NCBI RefSeq assembly: GCF_014270105.1
Contig: NZ_JACNMF010000003.1
Span: forward strand, 248,001 to 312,000
Length of the DNA stretch: 64,000 nucleotides
DNA from: Hyunsoonleella aquatilis
Lineage (GTDB): Bacteria; Bacteroidota; Bacteroidia; Flavobacteriales; Flavobacteriaceae
Direction of reading: 5' to 3'
In this document: positions 8,666 to 15,894 of the stretch, piece after piece
Numbering within the stretch: the first letter of the stretch is position 1
Layout of the letters: each line of letters opens with the position of its first letter
Notes under the pieces: model-generated
Told to the model about the DNA's origin: nothing
The model's input: only the letters and a program-made list of their open reading frames with translations
The model's database searches: none
Program-made: the position numbers and the translations under genes

Positions 8666-9373
8666 ATGAAAAAGCCATATTTATATTTAATAGTCCTTAC
8701 AAGTATTTTAATGTCCTGTAGCAGTGGAGGAGACGGTGATGGAGAGGGCCCAGGTCCGGATCCGGAAAACACAGCGCCCACTGTACCCGTGCAGGTCTAT
8801 CCGTTGAGCAATACGCTGTGCATCAATAACAGCGTGGTCTTTGAATGGAACGCCTCTACGGACAGCGAGGGCAACCCCATAACCTACACGGTGGAAGTGT
8901 CCGAAAGTAGTGATTTCTCATCGTTGGCTTACGGCGTTCCAAGTTCGTCCACCTCGAGGGTGATTAGCCTTGAAAAGGGCAATTCGTACTATTGGCGGTT
9001 AAAGGCAACCGATACAAAAGGCGCGGAGAGCGCCTATTCGGCCGTTAGCAATTTCCTGACTGAGGGCGACGGTGTTTCGAACCACCTTCCGTTTGCACCG
9101 AGTTTGGTAGAACCGGCATTAAATTCCGAAATAGATGGTACTAGCGCAACACTTAGTTGGACCGCAAGTGATGTGGATAATGACACTTTGAGTTATGATG
9201 TATATCTTGATACTGATAGTGACCCAAGCACGAAAGTATCAGAAAATCAATCAGCAACTACATACGAAGCTACTGGTTTAAGCGCGGCCTCAACATACTA
9301 TTTTAAAATAGTAGTGAAAGATGGTAATGGAGGTGTAACCATAGGGCAAATATGGAGTTTTACTATTAAGTAG
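8666..9373 (+). CDS. lipoprotein with two fibronectin-type-III-like domains
   Basis: The 235-residue product has a lipoprotein signal peptide (ILMSC, Cys at ~18), a Gly/Asp/Pro-rich linker (19-40), and two fibronectin-III-like beta-sandwich domains (~42-132 and ~140-235, each ending in SNFLT or WSFTI). There is no catalytic signature. It starts one base after the lyase gene and ends before a terminator, so it is likely a partner of that exported lyase, perhaps a surface glycan-binding or docking protein (inference). The first domain is visibly more GC-rich than the second domain and the neighbouring genes, suggesting a mosaic origin. Confidence 0.75.
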   Translation: MKKPYLYLIVLTSILMSCSSGGDGDGEGPGPDPENTAPTVPVQVYPLSNTLCINNSVVFEWNASTDSEGNPITYTVEVSESSDFSSLAYGVPSSSTSRVISLEKGNSYYWRLKATDTKGAESAYSAVSNFLTEGDGVSNHLPFAPSLVEPALNSEIDGTSATLSWTASDVDNDTLSYDVYLDTDSDPSTKVSENQSATTYEATGLSAASTYYFKIVVKDGNGGVTIGQIWSFTIK

Positions 9374-9464
9374 ATATGTCGACGATTTAAAACATGTTTG
9401 TAGGTTCCGGTCTTTTGGAAATTTACTAAAAAGCCAATTCATTAATGCCTTCTGAGTATGAAAG

Positions 9465-9497
9465 AGCCAAATAGTTTATAAGCTACTTGGCTTTTTG
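9465..9497 (+). terminator. rho-independent terminator
   Basis: AGCCAA (9465-9470) plus TAG pairs with CTA plus TTGGCT (9487-9492), with one mismatch between the two paired blocks, and is followed by TTTTTGTTTT. Confidence 0.7.
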
Positions 9498-9515
9498 TTT
9501 TATTGAAGTAAGAAA

Positions 9516-9561
9516 ACAGTAAAGAGCAGGATAAATATGTGTTTTTTATGCTTTAGATTTA
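9516..9561 (+). promoter_or_regulatory. regulon promoter 4: direct-repeat operator plus -7 box
   Basis: Half-sites CAGTAAA (9517-9523) and CAGGATA (9527-9533), 20 nt, then TAGATTTA (9554-9561), 27 nt before the ATG at 9589. The 18-nt operator is almost the same as that at 3604. Confidence 0.7.
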
Positions 9562-9588
9562 AGAAATTCAACTTTATTACATTATCGA

Positions 9589-11763
9589 ATGGGAAAAAGA
9601 CCTTTAAGGATCCATGCTGCCCTCTATTTGTTTCATTGTTTTTTGTTTTATGCATGTAACAAAAAGGAAAACAAAGTAAATATTGTTACCTTATCTGACA
9701 CACCGCAGGTTTCATTTGCTTTAAGGGATGTTGAATCGGCTTTGGGCTCGTTGTATAGGGTTATTGATACTAAACTTACGGATAAAGCAGATATAGTTTT
9801 ATCCATAAGAGATATTGACACCCTAAAACATGAAGGTTTTAAAATCGATGTCACCAACAATAAAGTAGAGGTTATTGGGCGTGACGAAGCAGGTTTAATG
9901 TACGGCACCTTGGAACTTGCAGAGCAATTAAAACTTTACGGATTTGATGGTGTAAAACCAATGGTTCGTAATCCCTACTTAGAAATGCGTGGGCCTAAAT
10001 TTAATATACCATTGGATGTACGTACACCTAGTTATACCGATGTTTCTGATGTGGCTCAGCACAATATACCGCACATGTGGGATTTTAGTTTTTGGAAGGA
10101 TTATATTGATTCTATGGCACGTTACCGGTATAACTACATTTCATTATGGAGCTTGCATCCGTTTCCATCTTTGGTAAAGGTGCCAGGATATGAAGATATT
10201 GCGTTAGATGATGTTCAACGTTCTACCGTAGAATGGGAGGAAAATTATAATCTTATGGCCATTGGTTTTGATGCACCAGAAATTTTGGAAAATGTAGAAG
10301 TTTTAAAAAGAATAACGATTGACGAAAAAATAGAATTCTGGAAAAAAGTGATGGCCTACGGAAAGAGCAGGAACATTGATTTTCATATCATCACATGGAA
10401 CATTTTTGACTATGGTACACAAGGGAAATATGGCATCACAGACGATAGAGATAATGAAATTACCACGGATTATTTTAGAAAAAGTACCAAGCAACTGTTT
10501 GTTACTTATCCAGATTTAGCTGGTATTGGGTTGACAACAGGAGAGAACATGAAAGGTGCTAATCACCAAGAACGCGAAGATTGGGCTTATAAGACTTATG
10601 GCCTTGGTATTTTAGATGCAGCCAAGGAAATGCCTGAGCGACAGTTTAAATTTATTCATAGGCAACATCAGTCAGGTGCAAAGGAAATTGCAGAAAAATT
10701 TAAAGCTGTGGTTGAAGCAGACAACGTGGAGTTTTTATTTTGTTTTAAGTATGCAAAAGCGCACGTTTATAGTGCTACCCAGCAACCGTATCACGAAGAT
10801 GCCAACTATTTACAACAGATCGAGGGCATGAAAACCTTATGGGGATTACGTAATGATGATACCTTTTACTTCAGGTGGGGTGCACCAGATTTTACAAGAG
10901 AGTTTATTAATAACCTACCTCATGACGATGTTGCAAAAGGCATTTATTTTGGCTCGGACCAATGGATTTGGGGACGCGATTTTTTGACCAAAGAACCAAT
11001 AAAATCCAATCAAATCGAAGTAGAAAAACATTGGTATCAGTGGCTATTATGGGGCAGGTTAAGTTACGACCCTACGATATCCAATGAACGATTTAAAGAT
11101 ATCTTGGCAGGTCGTTTTTCGGGTATCGATGCAGATAAATTATTTTCCGCATGGCAAAATGCCTCTATGGTTTACCCATTGACTACAGGTTTTCATTGGG
11201 GAAGTCTCGATTTTCAATGGTATATTGAAGGTTGTAAAAGTAGACCCAAACAGGCGGAGAATGAAACCGGGTTTCATGATGTTAATCGGTTTATCTCACT
11301 TGGGGTACATCCTAAATCAGGAAATCAATCCATTCCAGATTATGTAGAAATGATTTCCGGAGGGAACACCACTACTTTAAAAACACCTTTGGAAGTTTCA
11401 GAAAAACTTATTACTGTCGCAGAAAGTGCTTTAAAAGAATTGGAGGGAATTGAAAAAAACAACGATAAAGAATTGCAATTCACATTAAACGATATTAGAA
11501 CTGTATCCTTTTTAGGAAAGCATTATGCCTACAAAATTGAAGGCGCAACTTATTTAGCATTATTTAGAAATTCTAATAAAAAGGAGTACCAAGATTTGGC
11601 AGTGAAAGCCTTAGAAAATGCATTAGGTTTTTGGAAGCAGTACGTACACCAAGCCATGTTGCAAAATCATAATCCTTTATGGACTAATAGAGTGGGCATT
11701 GTAGATTGGAATCAAATTACCAAATGGGTAGAACAGGATATTTATATAGCTAAAAATGAATAG
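9589..11763 (+). CDS. GH67-like (alpha-glucuronidase superfamily) lipoprotein
   Basis: The 724-residue product has a lipoprotein signal peptide (LFYAC, Cys at ~23). An N-terminal GH67/GH20-type domain follows (~30-125; VEVIGRDEAGLMYGTLELAEQL). The next block is a TIM-barrel region (~130-500) containing DFHIITWNIFDYG and GIGLTTGENM, whose Glu is a candidate catalytic acid. The C-terminal part is helical (~500-724). GH67 enzymes remove glucuronic acid from xylan side chains, but this protein is divergent and its substrate is unknown. In this locus a uronic-acid-containing oligosaccharide is plausible (inference). It is first in a four-gene unit driven by the operator at 9516 and overlaps the next gene by 8 bases. 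The truncated gene at the left edge is a distant relative. Confidence 0.65.
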   Translation: MGKRPLRIHAALYLFHCFLFYACNKKENKVNIVTLSDTPQVSFALRDVESALGSLYRVIDTKLTDKADIVLSIRDIDTLKHEGFKIDVTNNKVEVIGRDEAGLMYGTLELAEQLKLYGFDGVKPMVRNPYLEMRGPKFNIPLDVRTPSYTDVSDVAQHNIPHMWDFSFWKDYIDSMARYRYNYISLWSLHPFPSLVKVPGYEDIALDDVQRSTVEWEENYNLMAIGFDAPEILENVEVLKRITIDEKIEFWKKVMAYGKSRNIDFHIITWNIFDYGTQGKYGITDDRDNEITTDYFRKSTKQLFVTYPDLAGIGLTTGENMKGANHQEREDWAYKTYGLGILDAAKEMPERQFKFIHRQHQSGAKEIAEKFKAVVEADNVEFLFCFKYAKAHVYSATQQPYHEDANYLQQIEGMKTLWGLRNDDTFYFRWGAPDFTREFINNLPHDDVAKGIYFGSDQWIWGRDFLTKEPIKSNQIEVEKHWYQWLLWGRLSYDPTISNERFKDILAGRFSGIDADKLFSAWQNASMVYPLTTGFHWGSLDFQWYIEGCKSRPKQAENETGFHDVNRFISLGVHPKSGNQSIPDYVEMISGGNTTTLKTPLEVSEKLITVAESALKELEGIEKNNDKELQFTLNDIRTVSFLGKHYAYKIEGATYLALFRNSNKKEYQDLAVKALENALGFWKQYVHQAMLQNHNPLWTNRVGIVDWNQITKWVEQDIYIAKNE

Positions 11764-13261
11764 TAATATGAATGTTTTAAAACTTATTGCTTTAAGTCTT
11801 TTTATTTGTTTGGGGCAGACTGCCTTGAGTCAATCTTCAAAACATCGGCTGGTTATATTGGCAGATATGGGCAATGAACCCGACGAAGAACAGCAGATGG
11901 TTCACATGCTCATGTGTTCTAATGAATTTGATCTCGAGGGGCTGATAGCCGTTAGCGGAAAGTATTTACATAGCAAACATAGATTGGTTGAGAGACAAAG
12001 ACTCTATCCAGATTTGTTTGAAAATCTTATCGATGGCTATGAAAAGGTTTTTGAAAATTTGAATATACACGCCAAGGGTTATCCAGAACCTGCCTATTTG
12101 CGGAGTATTGTGGCTTCAGGTCAACCTGGATATGGTATGGGAGATGTTGGTGAAGGGAAAAGTACAGAAGGGTCACGGTTATTAATTGATATTTTTAAAC
12201 AAGATGACCCGCGTTTAATTTACATTGTCGTAAATGCGGGTTCCAATACATTAGCGCAAGCCTTGAATGATTTTAAGGCGAGCCATTCTGTACAGGCTCT
12301 CAAGAAGGTGCTCAAAAAACTAAGGGTATTTGAAAATGGAGCGCAAGACAATGCAGGAGCATGGATTTGTGCCAATTATCCAGAAATCCATTGGACACGA
12401 AGTAACTATCAAACCTACGCCTATGGTGGGCCAGCTTGGGCCTGGGGAAATGACCCTGACCCCGATAAAAAAGGGCCTCATACTTGGAAGCCTTATGCCT
12501 ATAATGCCACAGGACAACATCAATGGGCATTGGAACATATTAAAAACCATGGTGCTTTAGGGAGATTGTTTCCACTTAGGCAAACGCCTACCGGTAAATT
12601 GGTTTTTATTGAGGGTGGTGGAACCATTCCTTGGTTGGGGCTTATACATCAGGGATTATCAGATATTAGTCAACCCAGTTGGGGAGGTTGGAGTGGTAGA
12701 TTTTCAGAAAAGCCAATAAAGAATGTACCTTCTCGACATAAAAGTGTTAGAGTGGATGAGGAGACTTATGGAGATTATTACTTATATACCGAAGTTTCAG
12801 AAGAATGGACAGACCCAGAAACTAATGAAGTCTATAACTCAATTTACACGCCGGTTTGGAGGTGGCGACAAGCGTATTACAACGATTTTCAATGCAGAAT
12901 GGATTGGTGTGTAGCAACTTTTGAAAATGCCAATCATCATCCAGTAGCCTCAATTAACGGTGATAATACTGAGAAAATTCATTCTGTAAAAGCTAATGCT
13001 GGTGATAGCATCAAATTAGACGCTTCTGCTTCTTCTGACCCTGATGGTGATAATATCGTTTATAATTGGTGGATTTACAAAGAGGCTGGGTCTTACAATG
13101 GAAATGCCCAAATCATTAAAAATTCATCTCAGTCTATTATAAAATTGAACATCCCTGAAGATGCTTCAGGAAAAACGATTCATATTATTCTGGAAATTAA
13201 AGATGATAGTAGCATTGCTTCATTACACGATTATAGAAGGATAGTTATAACGGTTGAATAA
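11756..13261 (+). CDS. secreted DUF1593 (nucleoside-hydrolase-like) protein, copy 1
   Basis: The 501-residue product has a signal peptide (about 1-26, ending ALSQ); an alternative start is the ATG at 11768. The N-terminal domain (~28-330) is the DUF1593 type, related in fold to nucleoside hydrolases. The acidic motif LADMGNEPDEEQQ sits where nucleoside hydrolases have the calcium-binding DxDxxxDD. A C-terminal Ig-like domain (~400-500; 'LDASASSDPDGDNIVYNWWIYKEAG') follows. DUF1593 proteins are often labelled cellulose-binding, without good proof. The fold suggests cleavage of an N- or O-glycosidic bond of a pentose or related sugar (inference). It overlaps the gene before and is paralogous to the gene after. 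Confidence 0.75.
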   Translation: MNSNMNVLKLIALSLFICLGQTALSQSSKHRLVILADMGNEPDEEQQMVHMLMCSNEFDLEGLIAVSGKYLHSKHRLVERQRLYPDLFENLIDGYEKVFENLNIHAKGYPEPAYLRSIVASGQPGYGMGDVGEGKSTEGSRLLIDIFKQDDPRLIYIVVNAGSNTLAQALNDFKASHSVQALKKVLKKLRVFENGAQDNAGAWICANYPEIHWTRSNYQTYAYGGPAWAWGNDPDPDKKGPHTWKPYAYNATGQHQWALEHIKNHGALGRLFPLRQTPTGKLVFIEGGGTIPWLGLIHQGLSDISQPSWGGWSGRFSEKPIKNVPSRHKSVRVDEETYGDYYLYTEVSEEWTDPETNEVYNSIYTPVWRWRQAYYNDFQCRMDWCVATFENANHHPVASINGDNTEKIHSVKANAGDSIKLDASASSDPDGDNIVYNWWIYKEAGSYNGNAQIIKNSSQSIIKLNIPEDASGKTIHIILEIKDDSSIASLHDYRRIVITVE

Positions 13262-13293
13262 TGGTTTAATTTATGAGGATTGTCAAACTAAAT

Positions 13294-14856
13294 ATGATGA
13301 AAAAGTTAATTGTTTATTGCTTTTCCTTAATCTTCCTAATCTCTTGCATAGATGGAAACGACAAATCTGAAGTTCAATCTACTGATGTTAATATTCCATC
13401 TGAAGATGTCAAATCAGCGTTTCAAACTAGTCAGAATTTAAATAAAAACAGATTCATTTTAATGTCTGATATAGGGCATGACCCTGATGATGAACAGCAA
13501 CTTGTGCACCTTTTGATGTACTCCAACACATTTGATTTAGAAGGTTTAATAGCAGTTACAGGTCGTTATTTTAGACCGAACCCGAAGGATACCGTTAAAG
13601 TTTTGATGCCCGAATTATTTCATTACTACATTGATGGTTACGAAAAAGTATATCCAAACCTCCAATTACATGAAAAAGGTTGGAAAACACCAAAATATCT
13701 ACATAGTATCGTAGCCTCGGGTCAGTCTGGAAATGGGATGAAGGATGTAGGTTTAGGCAAAACCAGTGATGGCGCTAAACTAATTGTAGATGCTGTTCTC
13801 AAAGACGATGACAGACCTATTTTTGTATTATCAAATGGCGGTATGAATACGCTTGCACAGGCTCTGTTCAACCTAAGAGCGAACCATTCAAAAGAAAAAC
13901 TCAAAACACTTCTTTCCAAATTGAGAGTTTATGATAATTCTGGACAAGATGAAAGTGGTGCTTGGATTTGTCATGAATTTCCAGAGGTATTTTACATTCG
14001 AGCCACCCATCAAAACAAAAGTTTTGGTGGTCCGTCTAATTCAAATCTTGGGCCCCATGTATGGGAACCTTATGAATATTCACCATTTGGACAACACCAG
14101 TGGTTTAATGAAAATGTGCAAATCAATCATGGTGCACTAGGAGCCTTATATCCAAATAGAAAAGTAAGCGACACCTATCATTTTATTGGTGGGGGAGGCA
14201 CTATTCCTTGGTTGGTGCTTGTTAATCCTGCTTTATCCGATATTTCAGAACCCTCTTGGGGAGGCTGGGGCGGACGCTATTCAGCTAAAGAACTGCCTAA
14301 TCCACCTTCAGGCTTTTCAATTGTTGAATTAGATGAACAACCGTATTTACCATATAAGGCCTATGCTGATGGAGGTTCAATTCTTGATACTTGGACAAAT
14401 CACGAAGATGGAAAAATATACGCAGATGAATACACTCCTGCCTGGCGCTGGCGAAAAGCAATTTGGAATGATTTAAAAGCTAGAATGGATTGGTGTGTTC
14501 AACCTTTTAGTAAAGCTAATCATCGTCCAGTTGCGGTATTGAATGGTGATAGTTCAAATCAAATTGTAAAGGCAAAATACAATTACCATGAAGAGGTGGT
14601 TCTAGACGCTACGGGTTCCACAGACCCAGACGGGGATAATTTGAGTTATAAGTGGTGGATATACCACGAAGCAGGAAAAAAACCATACAATAAAGCTTTA
14701 AAAATTGAAAACGATACCAGCATTAAAACCTCGTTTAAAATTCCAATTAACGTGGCGACCAAAGAATTGCATGTGATTTTAGAGGTTCGAGATGATAATA
14801 GTATTGTGCCCCTTGTTGATTATAAACGTATGGTTATTATAGTTACTAATTATTAA
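13294..14856 (+). CDS. DUF1593 (nucleoside-hydrolase-like) lipoprotein, copy 2
   Basis: The frame opens at an ATG at 13273, but MMKKLIVYCFSLIFLISC starting at 13294 gives a proper lipoprotein signal peptide, so I choose 13294 (520 residues; 13297 is equally possible). The acidic motif MSDIGHDPDDEQQ and the GGGGTIPWL and PSWGGWGGRYS blocks match copy 1, as does the C-terminal Ig-like domain with SWW/KWWIYHEAG. Copy 1 has a cleavable signal peptide while copy 2 is lipid-anchored, so the two probably work at different places in the envelope. Function unproven. Confidence 0.75.
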   Translation: MMKKLIVYCFSLIFLISCIDGNDKSEVQSTDVNIPSEDVKSAFQTSQNLNKNRFILMSDIGHDPDDEQQLVHLLMYSNTFDLEGLIAVTGRYFRPNPKDTVKVLMPELFHYYIDGYEKVYPNLQLHEKGWKTPKYLHSIVASGQSGNGMKDVGLGKTSDGAKLIVDAVLKDDDRPIFVLSNGGMNTLAQALFNLRANHSKEKLKTLLSKLRVYDNSGQDESGAWICHEFPEVFYIRATHQNKSFGGPSNSNLGPHVWEPYEYSPFGQHQWFNENVQINHGALGALYPNRKVSDTYHFIGGGGTIPWLVLVNPALSDISEPSWGGWGGRYSAKELPNPPSGFSIVELDEQPYLPYKAYADGGSILDTWTNHEDGKIYADEYTPAWRWRKAIWNDLKARMDWCVQPFSKANHRPVAVLNGDSSNQIVKAKYNYHEEVVLDATGSTDPDGDNLSYKWWIYHEAGKKPYNKALKIENDTSIKTSFKIPINVATKELHVILEVRDDNSIVPLVDYKRMVIIVTNY

Positions 14857-14870
14857 AACTTTAAGATATT

Positions 14871-15692
14871 ATGAAAAATAGAATAGTGCTTTTCGGTCTA
14901 GTTTTAACATTACTTTTAAGTTGCAAAGAAAATTCTAAGCTCACTGAATCAGTAGATGAGGAAAAAGTTGCGCAAACATCTAATACAGATAGTGAGTCAA
15001 AGCCAGATATATTTTATCAATACTCAATATGGTTCGCCTTCGTAAACAAGGTTTTTGATGGTGATTTAAAAGTTTCGGAACTTAAAACAAAAGGTGATAT
15101 TGGTTTAGGTTCATTTGATTATCTGGACGGTGAATTAGTCATGCTCGATGGCGTTCCTTACCGAATCAGGGAAAACGGAGAAATAACAGTAGGGCAAGAT
15201 GATGACGAAATTGTGTATTCCGATGCTACCTTTTTTAATCAGGATGGTAGCTTTCAAGTAAAAGGACCAATAGATTATACATCGTTCCAAAAAAGGCTAA
15301 ATACCGAAATGGAATCTGAGCATTACTTTTATGCTTATAGAGTACCTGTAAAATTGGATTATATAAAACTGGGTGGAGTGCCAAAGGTAGAAAAGCCATT
15401 TACAGATGGGCTTGATGTATTGTTGCCGATACGTCCTGTGTTTGAAGCTGAAAATATAAGTGGCACTTTAGTTGGTTTCTATTGTCCGGAATATATTGGT
15501 AATATAAATGCCTTCGGTCACCATTTTCATTTTATTTCTGATGACCGTAAGTGGGGTGGTCATGTTATGGATTTTAAGACTACACATGATATAGAGGTGC
15601 CGTGGGACCAAAAAACAAGTTATGCATTTGACCTTCCCAAAAATGAAACCTTTGAAAACGTCAAACTTGATAGCGAGTTTCAGTATAATTAA
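14871..15692 (+). CDS. acetolactate-decarboxylase-like lipoprotein
   Basis: The 273-residue product has a lipoprotein signal (LLLSC, Cys at ~18). The mature part follows alpha-acetolactate decarboxylase closely: FDGDLKVSELKTKGDIGLGSFDYLDGELV with the family's active-site Glu, then GTLVGFYCPEYIGNINAFG, then the zinc ligands His218, His220 and His231 (GHHFHF...GGH), with the family's 11-residue spacing. However, the conserved active-site Arg of the RTVPKQ segment appears to be Gly (LGGVPKVEKPF), and the C-terminal Glu-bearing tail is short. A lipid-anchored member inside a glycan locus is unexpected. It may be a metal enzyme repurposed for a sugar-derived keto acid or lactone (inference). It is last in the 9589 unit. 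Confidence 0.8.
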   Translation: MKNRIVLFGLVLTLLLSCKENSKLTESVDEEKVAQTSNTDSESKPDIFYQYSIWFAFVNKVFDGDLKVSELKTKGDIGLGSFDYLDGELVMLDGVPYRIRENGEITVGQDDDEIVYSDATFFNQDGSFQVKGPIDYTSFQKRLNTEMESEHYFYAYRVPVKLDYIKLGGVPKVEKPFTDGLDVLLPIRPVFEAENISGTLVGFYCPEYIGNINAFGHHFHFISDDRKWGGHVMDFKTTHDIEVPWDQKTSYAFDLPKNETFENVKLDSEFQYN

Positions 15693-15812
15693 ACGACTTT
15701 TGAAATAAAGATAGACTTGTAAACATTTTTTAAGGAAATTTCTTTGTGTTCCGTTTTCCTTCTGAATTAATATATCAACGGCCTGTTCAACTGATTGGGA
15801 ATTTTTGTAAAA

Positions 15813-15858
15813 TGGAGATACATCAGGACAGTTTTCGAAAAAAAAAATAGGATATTGC
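15813..15858 (+). promoter_or_regulatory. regulon promoter 5: direct-repeat operator plus weak -7 box
   Basis: Half-sites GGAGATA (15814-15820) and CAGGACA (15824-15830), 20 nt, then GATATTGC (15851-15858), 36 nt before the ATG at 15895. This is the weakest -7 match, but its ATATTG core lines up with promoter 1. Confidence 0.5.
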
Positions 15859-15894
15859 TCTATTATATTCAGTATTAATATTTATTCAAGATTA

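Noticed and set aside
15731-15761. TAAGGAAA and TTTTCCTT as a terminator after the acetolactate-decarboxylase-like gene
   Set aside because: The stem is short, the loop is about 15 nt and no T-run follows.
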